The position numbers and the translations under genes are program-made. Shown here piece by piece: positions 40,839 through 48,738 of a DNA stretch of 64,000 nucleotides. Numbering within the stretch: the stretch's first letter is position 1; each line of letters opens with the position of its first letter. The notes under the pieces were generated by a model, which was not told where the DNA came from, searched no databases, and worked only from the letters and a program-made list of their open reading frames with translations. The DNA comes from Pelotomaculum sp. (GTDB lineage: Bacteria; Bacillota; Desulfotomaculia; Desulfotomaculales; Pelotomaculaceae): positions 1-64,000 of the forward strand of contig DNIT01000188.1 of assembly GCA_003489345.1 (NCBI GenBank). Reading direction: 5' to 3'.

Positions 40839-41168
40839 ATGGGTAAGGATGACGTAAACGCCAGGCTATATGATTTTCTGAAAGATAATGAAACAGGCTT
40901 ATATAGCAGGAGAAATGAAATTATAGCATATGTTCACATCAACTTCTATGACTTAAAAGAATTTATTGAAATAGTTGGAGATTACTATTTTGATGAAGGT
41001 GGTATTCAGGTTCAAATGCTTAAATATTCCATATGTGTGGACATTAACGACATTATTGAAGGTGAAGGACATTATTTATCTGCATACAAGAATTGCTTTG
41101 ATGAGCAAGACTGGAAATATTGCGAAGAACAAATTAAAGCAATGGAAGTGATCCCCAATGCCGGGTAA
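40839..41168 (+). CDS. Hypothetical protein
   Basis: A 109-aa acidic protein, AT-richer than the Dam gene; YSRRNEIIAYVHINFYDLKE and YCEEQIKAMEV. Unassigned. AAGGAGGG SD. Confidence 0.5.
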   Translation: MGKDDVNARLYDFLKDNETGLYSRRNEIIAYVHINFYDLKEFIEIVGDYYFDEGGIQVQMLKYSICVDINDIIEGEGHYLSAYKNCFDEQDWKYCEEQIKAMEVIPNAG

Positions 41169-41280
41169 ACCAAAGCCGCAATTTGCGAAGCGACGAAGCA
41201 AAGACAAATGCATACAGAATGGGAGTAAGGCAAAAGCCGAGAATCCGTCACCGTCTGGGGTGAGTACCAGGTCAGCGTAA
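41158..41280 (+). CDS. 40-aa basic small protein
   Basis: MPGKPKPQFAKRRSKDKCIQ, Lys/Arg/Ser-rich, overlapping the previous gene by 11 nt. No clear SD, so uncertain. Its 3' end lies in the stem of the following terminator. Confidence 0.35.
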   Translation: MPGKPKPQFAKRRSKDKCIQNGSKAKAENPSPSGVSTRSA

Positions 41281-41308
41281 CTGAGGTTACTGCGGGCCTG
41301 GTTTTTTA
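41266..41308 (+). terminator. Intrinsic terminator
   Basis: ACCAGG...GTAAC-TGAG-GTTAC...CCTGGT followed by TTTTTT. Confidence 0.75.
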
Positions 41309-41334
41309 ATTAAAACCAAAAAGGAGTGATAGCA

Positions 41335-41715
41335 ATGCCAATGTTCAACCTGGAGAATCTTGCGGAAGGAGCACTAGCGGAACAGATCGAGGATGCGTTA
41401 GGTAGAGTAATCCAAAACATCGCGGACCCGAACACGGCGTGGAAAACCAAGCGGAAATTAAACATTACCCTTACTTTCCAGCCGGACGAAAAACGCGAAT
41501 TGGCTGAGGTCAACATGGAAGTCAAGCCGACGTTGGCGCCGGCAGCCCCAACCAAGACGCGGATTATCATCGGGCAGGATGTTGCGACCGGCGAGATAGC
41601 CGCAGCGGAATATCGTTCCGGGGCCATACCAGGGCAAGTGGAAATGGTTGTGGACGACAAAACAGGGGACGTTACAACCCAAGATCCAACAGCCGGATTG
41701 AGGGTTGTTAGGTAG
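41335..41715 (+). CDS. Conserved phage protein (so-called replication terminator family)
   Basis: A 126-aa protein: LAEGALAEQIEDALGRVIQN, IADPNTAWKTKRKLNITLTF. This family is often labelled replication terminator protein in Bacillota phages although its role is unproven. ATG 41335 follows AAGGAG. It precedes a partner gene and the replication module. Confidence 0.6.
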   Translation: MPMFNLENLAEGALAEQIEDALGRVIQNIADPNTAWKTKRKLNITLTFQPDEKRELAEVNMEVKPTLAPAAPTKTRIIIGQDVATGEIAAAEYRSGAIPGQVEMVVDDKTGDVTTQDPTAGLRVVR

Positions 41716-41747
41716 TCAATTAAAAAAACACGGGAGGTAAAAAAGTA

Positions 41748-42455
41748 ATGATTAAAAAAGCGCTGGAGTATTTGGTTGGCCTTGGTGAAGCAAAAATTCT
41801 GGACATCGGGACCGGGAAGTATTCGGATAAACCGGTAACAAGGATTTGCGAACCAACAGCAAAAGCGATTACCGCCACGACCCTAACTTCTCTTGTGGAT
41901 TATATCCGGTCTGATATTGATAAGAAGTCCAGTGAAAAACTAATCGTCCATGTTATTTCACCAAGCGAAGTTTCACTAAGAAGCGAGTTAAACAACGACA
42001 GCCAGAGGGATTCTTATATCATATGTGAGGCATTGCTGCCGAATAATCTCAGGTTTGGCCGCTTCGTTGATCCGGAGGAATTTAACATCATGCTACAGTC
42101 CAGCTTTGTTGATAACAGCGATAAGGGATTGTTGTTAAAAGTAACTGGGTTAATACAAGAAAAAACCGTTAAAGAAGTTGGCGACGATGGTACGAGCCAG
42201 GCTATTGTCATGAAAACCGGCGTTGCTAAGGTCGGAGACGTTATTGTGCCAAACCCGGTTACATTGGCACCGTATAGGACCTTCCCGGAAATAGAACAAC
42301 CGGAGAGTAAGTTTATCTTTAGGATGCAGTCCGGCCCGTCTGCTGCTTTATTTGAGGCTGACGGCGGCGCATGGCGCAATGATGCCATGGAGCGGATTAA
42401 GGCATGGCTAGAAGAAGAATTGCACGGCGTGAATAATATCAGGATTATTTCGTAG
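41748..42455 (+). CDS. Conserved hypothetical phage protein
   Basis: A 235-aa protein, KYSDKPVTRICEPTAKAITA, LRFGRFVDPEEFNIMLQSSF. It resembles DUF2303-like phage proteins in layout, but I cannot assign it firmly. SD GGGAGG. Paired with the gene before it upstream of the replication genes. Confidence 0.5.
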   Translation: MIKKALEYLVGLGEAKILDIGTGKYSDKPVTRICEPTAKAITATTLTSLVDYIRSDIDKKSSEKLIVHVISPSEVSLRSELNNDSQRDSYIICEALLPNNLRFGRFVDPEEFNIMLQSSFVDNSDKGLLLKVTGLIQEKTVKEVGDDGTSQAIVMKTGVAKVGDVIVPNPVTLAPYRTFPEIEQPESKFIFRMQSGPSAALFEADGGAWRNDAMERIKAWLEEELHGVNNIRIIS

Positions 42456-42533
42456 TTAACGGTGTACTGGGCGGCGTTTAGCGGCGTCGCCCAGGAGTCA
42501 CATAAGGCAGTTGGATAAGGGGAGGCGCGGGGA

Positions 42534-43316
42534 TTGGCTGAAGGGTGGATTAAGCTACATAGGAAAATCATAGAACATGCTTTTTTTCAAGAAAGACGAG
42601 TTTTCAGCCGTTTTGAAGCATGGCTTTATTTCATCCTTCAGGCCAATCACGCCGACAATAAGGTCCTCTTCGGCAATGAGATTATAGAAGTGAAACGAGG
42701 TAGTTTTATAACCTCTAAGCGGAAGTTATGTGAGTTGTTCAAATGGTCAAATACCAAATTAGATAACTTTTTAAACTTGTTGGAATTTGAAAAAATGATC
42801 GTCCAAAATAGCGACACAAAAAAGACGGCTTTAACCCTTGTAAACTATGACTTTTATAACAATCCGAACGACACCGAAACAGATCAAGAACGACACGAGA
42901 ACGACACAAAAACGACACAAAAACGGACAAACAAGAATGAAAAGAATGATAAGAATAAACAACAGAATAAATATTCTGTTGGTGCACGCGAGGCTACGGA
43001 CCTCTTAAAAACCCGTCTGAAGGAGAAGGGTATTACTTTAGCCAGAGACTGGCACTTAAAGTCCCTTCCTGTAGCCGAAAGGTTACTCCAAGGTGTTGAC
43101 CTTGACGATTTAAAAGCCTGCATTGAGTGGGCTATTAAAGACCAGTACTGGTCAAAACAAGTTGATAGCATGAGCACTATAGAACGTGCATTGCCTAAGT
43201 ATCAACTGGTTAAACAACATGGTAATAGCCAAACGGAGAGAAAGCCATTTATTTATTATCCTGGGCAGGAAGCAGCATATAAGACTCCGTTTCAGAAGAA
43301 GAGGGCAAACCCATGA
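42534..43316 (+). CDS. Replication initiation protein (DnaD/winged-helix type)
   Basis: A 260-aa initiator. N-terminal winged helix: WIKLHRKIIEHAFFQERRVF, then RGSFITSKRKLCELFKWSNT. A charged low-complexity linker (about 110-145) is encoded by the iteron DNA. The C-terminal DnaD-like domain covers about 150-245 and ends WSKQVDSMSTIERALPKYQ. TTG start after GGGGAGG. Loads the DnaB encoded next. The layout, with an origin inside the initiator gene, is like lambda O. Confidence 0.7.
   Translation: MAEGWIKLHRKIIEHAFFQERRVFSRFEAWLYFILQANHADNKVLFGNEIIEVKRGSFITSKRKLCELFKWSNTKLDNFLNLLEFEKMIVQNSDTKKTALTLVNYDFYNNPNDTETDQERHENDTKTTQKRTNKNEKNDKNKQQNKYSVGAREATDLLKTRLKEKGITLARDWHLKSLPVAERLLQGVDLDDLKACIEWAIKDQYWSKQVDSMSTIERALPKYQLVKQHGNSQTERKPFIYYPGQEAAYKTPFQKKRANP
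42868..42960. other. Candidate replication origin: iterons plus AT-rich stretch
   Basis: ACGACAC at 42868, 42890, 42901 and 42912, and the variant ACGGACA at 42923, spaced by 11 or 22 bp (one or two DNA turns). They are followed by an AT-rich, purine-biased stretch to about 42975. All inside the linker-coding part of the initiator gene. Confidence 0.55.
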
Positions 43317-44584
43317 CCGAGATACCAAGAAACCTGGATGCAGAGATAGCGATAATAGGGGCGGCTTTATGTAATCCCAAGTCACTACAAAAAGTATCCG
43401 TGCTTCAACCGCAAGACTTTTCAGAGCAGAAACATAAGCGCATATGGACCGGGATCTTATCGCTCTTGAAGCAAGGTAAAATACCAGATCCATTGCTCTT
43501 GAAGGATGAAGCGCCGGAGATAGACCTCGCAGACCTGGCACAGGCGATATCAAACGCATGTATTGAGCCGAGCCTAGATCACTATATTGGCATCCTGCGC
43601 GATAAGGAAAAGGGGCGCCGGTTGTATTTCGCCTCCAGGAACGTCCAGGCCGCCATTAGCGACGGGGTGCCGTATGACGACATAGAGGCCGAACTGCTTA
43701 AAGCCATGGCCTCCAGGACGGCGGCAGAGGGGACTACACAGCTTGATACGGCGGTTGACCTGGAAGCGTTTTTATCCGGAAATGATATGGCGCCGTTTAC
43801 CACGTTTGGCATACAGGAGATCGATACGGCAACAGGAGGCATCAGGGGCGGAGAAATATGCATTCTAGCTGCAAGAACAAGCATAGGCAAGTCAGCTGTT
43901 GCAGTATTATCAACTTTTGCCTGTGCGTGTACTGGGTGGAATCCCTTGTACCTGAGTTATGAAATGCCGAAGCGCCAACTGTGGAACCGGTTTATCAGCT
44001 ACCAAAGCAGAGTGTTTTTACGAAAATTCAGAGACAGGACATTTAACCAGAAGGACATAGGCGCCATTAAACGGGCAGAGTTAGAGCTAAGGCCGATAAT
44101 GAGACATGTCAGCGTCAACACAGAAGCAAATACTCCGGGAAAAATAACCCAACTAATCCGTATGGAGCAGCTTGAGGGCAGGGCTGATTTTGTGATAGTA
44201 GACCATGCCGGCCGGATGAAGTCAGACGATAAGGCACGGAATAACTACGAGAAAATGAGCTCCATTGCCAATGAGCTGAAAGACATTGCCATCAATCTGA
44301 ACGTGCCGATCCTGGTGTTGTGGCAGCTAAGGCGGGGAAGCGAAGATTCTCCCACGCTGGACGACCTAAGAGACAGCGGCCAGGCTGAAGAGGTAGCCGA
44401 TACGGTAATCTTGCTGAACCGGAACCGTACAGAGGAAAATCCCATGGTTGACATAGATATCGCAAAAGCAAGAGACGGCGGGCAATTGGGTGTGATACAG
44501 GTTCCCTGGAAGCAGATAACCATGGTGCCGTATATTGTGCCAACTGAAGAGATGGGAGAGGAAGTGACTGGAATTGAGTTCTAA
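43313..44584 (+). CDS. dnaB: Replicative DNA helicase (DnaB-like)
   Basis: A 423-aa DnaB. The N-terminal domain (IPRNLDAEIAIIGAALCNPK) and RecA core are complete: Walker A ARTSIGKSAVAVL near 190, YLSYEMPKRQLWNR, Walker B FVIVDHAGRM, and WQLRRGSEDSPTLDDLRDSG. Overlaps the initiator gene by 4 nt. Confidence 0.88.
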   Translation: MTEIPRNLDAEIAIIGAALCNPKSLQKVSVLQPQDFSEQKHKRIWTGILSLLKQGKIPDPLLLKDEAPEIDLADLAQAISNACIEPSLDHYIGILRDKEKGRRLYFASRNVQAAISDGVPYDDIEAELLKAMASRTAAEGTTQLDTAVDLEAFLSGNDMAPFTTFGIQEIDTATGGIRGGEICILAARTSIGKSAVAVLSTFACACTGWNPLYLSYEMPKRQLWNRFISYQSRVFLRKFRDRTFNQKDIGAIKRAELELRPIMRHVSVNTEANTPGKITQLIRMEQLEGRADFVIVDHAGRMKSDDKARNNYEKMSSIANELKDIAINLNVPILVLWQLRRGSEDSPTLDDLRDSGQAEEVADTVILLNRNRTEENPMVDIDIAKARDGGQLGVIQVPWKQITMVPYIVPTEEMGEEVTGIEF

Positions 44585-44717
44585 AGACACCCGCGTTGAC
44601 TTATTAGCGATACTCTTTCCTTCGCTGCAGAAAGAAGAGTTACAGGCCGCGGTGGAAGAGATGGACGAAAAGGCCACAGAGATATGCCAATGCCCGGACT
44701 ATAGAATAACTTCATGA
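44574..44717 (+). CDS. 47-aa acidic small protein
   Basis: MSSKDTRVDLLAILFPSLQK, acidic helix, ending CQCPDYRITS. TTG start after GAGGAAG, overlapping the DnaB stop by 11 nt. Unassigned. Confidence 0.45.
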   Translation: MSSKDTRVDLLAILFPSLQKEELQAAVEEMDEKATEICQCPDYRITS

Positions 44718-44734
44718 ACCTGGAGGTGACCACC

Positions 44735-45097
44735 ATGCAAACATCTACCTGGACAGACGCCGAGAAAGACTTCCTGCGCCAAAACTACGGCAAGATGACC
44801 TACGCGCAGATGGCAAAACACATCCCTCACCGGCCCGAAAACATTGGTAAAAAGGCGATGTTATTGGGTGTAACCAAAGCTAGAGGGCCACAGGAAAGAA
44901 GCGTCCCGATGTCCAAAGCCCTCACCCTTGCCCAATGTGATAAGATGCGGTCATTTCTGCTGGCTTGGTTGCACTATGGCAAGACATATGGGAGAGATAT
45001 ATCAGCGACACGATTCCTGCAGGCGTGGCGGGAAAATGAGTGTGGTTATGTTTACGGGAGTAACCGGAACAAGAGAGTTGAATGCAGGGGGAGGTGA
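44735..45097 (+). CDS. Myb/SANT-like DNA-binding protein
   Basis: A 120-aa protein. WTDAEKDFLRQNYGKMTYAQ, AKHIPHRPENIGKKAMLLGV is a SANT/Myb-type HTH. The rest is basic. GGAGGTGACCACC before the ATG, repeated before the next gene. Confidence 0.6.
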   Translation: MQTSTWTDAEKDFLRQNYGKMTYAQMAKHIPHRPENIGKKAMLLGVTKARGPQERSVPMSKALTLAQCDKMRSFLLAWLHYGKTYGRDISATRFLQAWRENECGYVYGSNRNKRVECRGR

Positions 45098-45102
45098 CCA
45101 CC

Positions 45103-45270
45103 ATGCCCAAACAACCCAAACCTGACCCAATGGACGCCCGCTTCGCCAACCCCCTCCTTCGCGTGTGGTGCCACAAAGACCCGCCGCCAGAGGGGTGGGA
45201 GCCGGTGGACAGGCTGGGGGAACTGCCGAAGTATTATGGGTACTGGGAGAGGGTGATGCCATATGCCTAA
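45103..45270 (+). CDS. Small hypothetical protein
   Basis: A 55-aa Pro-rich protein, FANPLLRVWCHKDPPPEGWE. ATG 45103 with GGAGGTGACCACC. Overlaps the methyltransferase start by 8 nt. Confidence 0.45.
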   Translation: MPKQPKPDPMDARFANPLLRVWCHKDPPPEGWEPVDRLGELPKYYGYWERVMPYA

Positions 45271-46041
45271 AAAGATGCGGGTCGGTTCGCTCTTTGCTGG
45301 TATTTGATCGGCGGTTTCGACCTTGGCCTCCAGCGTGCTGGCTTTGAGATAGCATGGCAGGTAGAAATTGACCCATTCTGCCGCCAGGTACTACAGAAAC
45401 ACTGGCCGGACGTGCCAAAGTATGGTGATATACGAGAATTGCGGGGTGATGAGCTTGAGCCAGTTGACCTTATTTGCGGAGGATTCCCCTGCCAAGATAT
45501 CAGCGAAGCAAACACAAGCGGTAGAGGTTTGGAAGGTCCTCGGTCTGGGTTGTGGTTTGAGTACGAACGCCTTATTCGCAAGATTAGACCAAAGTGGGTA
45601 TTGGTTGAAAATGTTTCAAGGTTGCTCTCAATTAACGATGGACGGGACTTCGGAACCATACTGCGAAACCTGGCCGAACTCTGGTATGATGCGGAATGGT
45701 CACTGTTATCATCGTGCGCCATGGGTGCCCCACATACACGGGAAAGACTGTTCATTGTGGCACACGCCGACAGCAAACGATTGCAAACCGGCTGGGAAGA
45801 AAGAATTGGAAATGATGAAAAAATACCTCCAGGGGGGGCGAATACCAAATACATATATTCGCCTACGATCACAATTAGCCGCAGCAGACAACAGACTAGA
45901 GCCACCGAACCCGGAATTCCTAGAGTGGCTGATGGGATTCCCGATAGGATATACAGAAATAGAGCGATAGGTAATGCAGTTGACCCAGATGTTGCGGAGA
46001 TAATCGGCAGAATGATAATCGCAGTGGAGGGATTGACATGA
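45263..46041 (+). pseudogene. C5-cytosine DNA methyltransferase, frameshifted in motif I
   Basis: MPKKMRVGSLFAGI from ATG 45263 runs into TGA at 45305. The frame resumes GGFDLGLQRAGFEIAW after five extra bases (TGATC). Downstream motifs are intact: GGFPCQDIS (catalytic Cys), VLVENVSRL, PHTRERLFIVA, GNAVDPDVAEIIG. Restart at TTG 45304 would lose FAG of the SAM-binding motif. So the enzyme is probably dead unless the insertion is a sequencing error. The same DNA also encodes a second protein family in the +1 frame. Confidence 0.7.
45449..45970 (+). CDS. Overlapping-frame protein inside methyltransferase gene
   Basis: A 173-aa product read in another frame of the methyltransferase. SQLTLFAEDSPAKIS, ETWPNSGMMRNG, LWHTPTAND and NPEFLEWLMGFPIGYTE are hallmarks of a stand-alone family commonly found beside phage C5 methyltransferases. 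LFAEDSPAKIS is the +1 reading of the catalytic LICGGFPCQDIS. ATG 45449, weak SD (GGGGTG). It stays open for the whole length although the host frame is broken. Role unknown, perhaps target recognition or stabilisation of the methylase. Confidence 0.6.
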   Translation: MSLSQLTLFAEDSPAKISAKQTQAVEVWKVLGLGCGLSTNALFARLDQSGYWLKMFQGCSQLTMDGTSEPYCETWPNSGMMRNGHCYHRAPWVPHIHGKDCSLWHTPTANDCKPAGKKELEMMKKYLQGGRIPNTYIRLRSQLAAADNRLEPPNPEFLEWLMGFPIGYTEIER

Positions 46042-46253
46042 GCCTAAAAGATAAAGACGGTTTTCACCCGGAAGCCAGAAGCGAGGGCAGAATGGCGAGG
46101 TTAAACGGAAAACCGCTAAATATCAATTGGTTCACCGGTTGGTTAGGTGAATCATTCGAGGCCGGCTGGCGTGAGGTGGATGAAGATCCGGAAGCACCAA
46201 AAGCGGATCTAATCACGGAACTACAACCGCTTGAGGAGGGATACCATGCCTAA
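46038..46253 (+). CDS. Small hypothetical protein
   Basis: A 71-aa acidic protein, LNINWFTGWLGESFEAGWRE; overlaps the methyltransferase stop by 4 nt and the next gene by 8 nt. Unassigned. Confidence 0.5.
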   Translation: MSLKDKDGFHPEARSEGRMARLNGKPLNINWFTGWLGESFEAGWREVDEDPEAPKADLITELQPLEEGYHA

Positions 46254-46428
46254 TACCATCGAAGCGGCAAAGCGTAATGAACGGGAGCGGATAGCGCAGC
46301 TTTTAGCTGATGACCACGAGGAAACAGGTTTTTGCCCACCGGATTGTTGTTGTATGGATTTTGAATACGAGTGTTTTGATTGTATCATGAAGTTCTTAGA
46401 GCCACCGGAAGAAGGCGAGGAAACTTGA
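46246..46428 (+). CDS. Small Cys-containing protein
   Basis: A 60-aa protein, EETGFCPPDCCCMDFEYECF with six Cys, possibly metal-binding. GAGGAGGG SD. Confidence 0.5.
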   Translation: MPNTIEAAKRNERERIAQLLADDHEETGFCPPDCCCMDFEYECFDCIMKFLEPPEEGEET

Positions 46429-46817
46429 CACGCCTGTCCGCCAGTCAACTAAAAAATCTCAACCTTGGCCCAAAGCCGAACAAATACCACAACCGAAAGG
46501 TCACGGTGGACGGCGAAACCTTCGACAGCCAGCGCGAATATGCGGTCTACTGCGAGCTAAAACTCTTACAGCGTGCCGGGAAAGTGGTCGAGATTGAGCG
46601 ACAGCCGGAGTTTTTACTCCAGGAGCCGTTTCGTAGGGGCAAAGCGAATTACCCGGCAATCAAATACCGTGCGGATTTCCGGGTGACTTACCGCGACGGT
46701 AGGCAGGAAGTAATCGACGTTAAGTCAACGATCACGGCGCGGAACCGGGAATACCGGATGAAGTTGAAAATGCTGCTGTATAAGAACCCGGAATTGAATT
46801 TTAGGGAAGTGTTTTGA
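46425..46817 (+). CDS. DUF1064 nuclease-like protein
   Basis: A 130-aa protein: NKYHNRKVTVDGETFDSQRE, then ADFRVTYRDGRQEVIDVKS, the D...E-x-K core of the PD-(D/E)XK fold used by DUF1064. Likely a RecU-like resolvase or structure-specific nuclease. TTG start. Confidence 0.75.
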   Translation: MTRLSASQLKNLNLGPKPNKYHNRKVTVDGETFDSQREYAVYCELKLLQRAGKVVEIERQPEFLLQEPFRRGKANYPAIKYRADFRVTYRDGRQEVIDVKSTITARNREYRMKLKMLLYKNPELNFREVF

Positions 46818-46831
46818 AGGAGGCTTAACTA

Positions 46832-47089
46832 ATGCAATACGTTGCAAAATGCGGATTATCCTACTCAAGTGATGACTTAAAAGCAAAAACCAACGCAAAA
46901 GTTATCACCGTAACCATGAAAACAAATAAACCTTTCTTAGGGTACGAAGAACCCGTTACTCCGCCAAAAGAATGTGACCCCAAATGCCTTAACCGCAGGA
47001 GGACAGGGCGGATTATGCAGTATAACGGCAAGGCGGACTTCCATATCGTGACGGTTTGGAGATGTAAGTTTCACCGGAAGGAGGCTTAA
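46832..47089 (+). CDS. Hypothetical protein
   Basis: An 85-aa protein with CDPKCLNRRRTG and a WRCKFH end (possible zinc site). GAAGGAGG SD. Confidence 0.5.
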   Translation: MQYVAKCGLSYSSDDLKAKTNAKVITVTMKTNKPFLGYEEPVTPPKECDPKCLNRRRTGRIMQYNGKADFHIVTVWRCKFHRKEA

Positions 47090-47091
47090 TC

Positions 47092-47502
47092 GTGGATATT
47101 GATACGATGCAGGCTGGACGGGAACTAAATCTGCTTATTGCGGAGAAAATATTCGGTTGGCACTGGGAAGAAGTTGACGATATTTCCAAGTGTTATGTTC
47201 CCAGTGATAAAAAGATGTTGTGCCCTCCAGGGAAGAATTGGGATAGCCTAGGTTGGCATGTGCCACTTTATTCCACTGATATTACGGCGGCCTTTGAAGT
47301 GGTTGAGAAGTTGAAACAGCAAGAAATCTGGCTCACAATGGAATATGCAAGGCAACCGGAAAGCAAGGGCATGGTTTGGACGGCTCATTTTAGAGGAAGA
47401 ATCAGAAAAAACAAAAACCGTTTTTACGCAGTCTACGGTATAGATGATAATCCTGCTACTGCTATCTGTCGCGCCGCTTATAAAGCTGTGACCGCCCCAT
47501 GA
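47092..47502 (+). CDS. Phage ABA sandwich domain protein
   Basis: A 136-aa protein: LNLLIAEKIFGWHWEEV, LYSTDITAAFEVVEKL, ATAICRAAYKAV match the phage ABA sandwich family (role unknown). GTG start after GGAGG. Confidence 0.65.
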   Translation: MDIDTMQAGRELNLLIAEKIFGWHWEEVDDISKCYVPSDKKMLCPPGKNWDSLGWHVPLYSTDITAAFEVVEKLKQQEIWLTMEYARQPESKGMVWTAHFRGRIRKNKNRFYAVYGIDDNPATAICRAAYKAVTAP

Positions 47503-47717
47503 GCCGCCGCAAGAAGCGCAGGCCGCAGGATGTGACCGAACTCGCCGCCGGGTACTGTAGCTACCACGACGAAAGCATGAGTTACGGCGACATCTGCCGC
47601 AAGAGATGCATGGATCCGGTTAAGCAGTGTAGGTATGGCAACAGCAATGGGCAGTGTCGGCATTTGCACAAGGTGAAGTTGCACCCGGTGTGGGATATTT
47701 TGGAGGCGATACCGTGA
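47499..47717 (+). CDS. Small Cys-rich protein
   Basis: A 72-aa protein, GYCSYHDE, DICRKRCMDPVKQCRY, GQCRHLH. Overlaps the gene before by 4 nt. Possible zinc binding. Confidence 0.5.
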   Translation: MSRRKKRRPQDVTELAAGYCSYHDESMSYGDICRKRCMDPVKQCRYGNSNGQCRHLHKVKLHPVWDILEAIP

Positions 47718-47730
47718 AGGAGGGTGAGCG

Positions 47731-47943
47731 GTGGATAAAGCTAAATCATGGGCGATAAGTATACTCATGGCTTATCTGATTATATCATCAGTTGCTTATA
47801 TTATGAATAAGCCAGAGTATGGCAGAATAGAGCAACTCCAAACCGAAATCAAGCAACTAAAGACGCAGGTTGATACGCTGAACGCGAAAGTTACAGAAAA
47901 CGATAAGATTGTGAATAGGTGGATAGAGGTGGAGGTGAGGTAG
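47731..47943 (+). CDS. Small membrane-anchored coiled-coil protein
   Basis: A 70-aa protein: one transmembrane helix (WAISILMAYLIISSVAYI), then a heptad coiled coil (RIEQLQTEIKQLKTQVDTLN). Topology like an i-spanin or small membrane tether, but it lies in the early region. GTG start after GGAGGGTGAG. Confidence 0.55.
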   Translation: MDKAKSWAISILMAYLIISSVAYIMNKPEYGRIEQLQTEIKQLKTQVDTLNAKVTENDKIVNRWIEVEVR

Positions 47944-47944
47944 G

Positions 47945-48173
47945 GTGGAACGCACGATAGTTGACTTAAATATATGACATTCTTGAGGCTGCAGGATTTT
48001 TTGAACTACTAGAGGCGGCAGAAAAAATTCAAAAGGAACTTGATAGTGTCTGCCTTGGAGCCAATAAAGATTGCGATAGTTGCACAGATATGGAATGCGC
48101 CGAGTTGCATGAGGCTATCAAGAAAGTGGCAGGGGTGGGGAAATGGGTGAAAACACTAAATTACGGGAAATAA
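47945..48173 (+). pseudogene. Frameshifted small gene
   Basis: GTG 47945 reads VERTIVDLNI and stops at TGA. Another frame continues YDILEAAGFFELLEAAEK, then DCDSCTDMECAELHEA, to 48173 but lacks a start codon. The break lies in ATATAT, consistent with loss of one AT unit. May be an error or a recent mutation. Confidence 0.4.
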
Positions 48174-48382
48174 TTGATTTCTTTGAACAAGAACAGGGAT
48201 ACGACAAGGATGAAGTTATATCCGAAATATTGGGCGAAATAAAAGGGCTAAAAGGGTATGACGCTGACGAAATCGGGCTTGAATGGGACGGGGAAGAGAT
48301 AATGATTCTAGATGATTTTGTGCAAGAATTTTACGCCAAGCTTATTGAAAAAGTGTGCAATGTTATAAAAAGTTTTAAATAA
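48143..48382 (+). CDS. Small acidic protein
   Basis: A 79-aa acidic helical protein, LREIIDFFEQEQGYDKDEVI; unassigned. Last gene before the 356-nt structured gap. Confidence 0.5.
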   Translation: MGENTKLREIIDFFEQEQGYDKDEVISEILGEIKGLKGYDADEIGLEWDGEEIMILDDFVQEFYAKLIEKVCNVIKSFK

Positions 48383-48738
48383 GGCGCCCATCGACGTCGG
48401 AAAAATCAGTACATGAAGGGACTGGGTAAAATGTAACCGCCAGCGAAGTACCTCACAACAACTTAATCCACAAGCAGGGTATGAATCTACGCAAAGGCGG
48501 TGATGCCTATCGACCCTGGCGGATGCAGGACAACATAATATAGTACGAGCCGAGCAAGCACCACGTTTTGGGGTATCGCCTCCGTTGACGTTACGGAGTG
48601 CCTAGGGCGATGGCAAGTAAGATTTTCAGTAATAGGCAGTAGGCGCTAAGTTAAGCTAGATGTGTCGCAGCATCGGCCCTCGCCGTCTGAGTTAGGGCGG
48701 GCGGCGAGGGAGTACATAAAAACGAAGGAGGACGGATC
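48383..48738 (+). ncRNA. Candidate structured non-coding RNA
   Basis: 356 nt without a plausible gene in an otherwise packed region. Strong pairs include CCGCCAG (near 48437) with CTGGCGG (near 48516) and an inner AGGC/GCCT hairpin; ATCGCC with GGCGAT around CTCCGT/ACGGAG (about 48575-48612); and a 9-bp CCCTCGCCG/CGGCGAGGG stem (about 48677-48710). No group I, group II (domain V), tmRNA or RNase P signature was seen. Likely an unassigned large RNA or cis-element for the downstream membrane gene. Confidence 0.45.

Noticed and set aside
44574..46041. Restriction enzyme partner for Dam or the C5 methylase
   Set aside because: None of the neighbouring genes shows a restriction nuclease motif apart from DUF1064, which fits recombination better.
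48383..48738. Group II or group I intron remnant
   Set aside because: The GGCGCCC start is suggestive, but no domain V, no P7-like core and no intron-encoded protein are visible.
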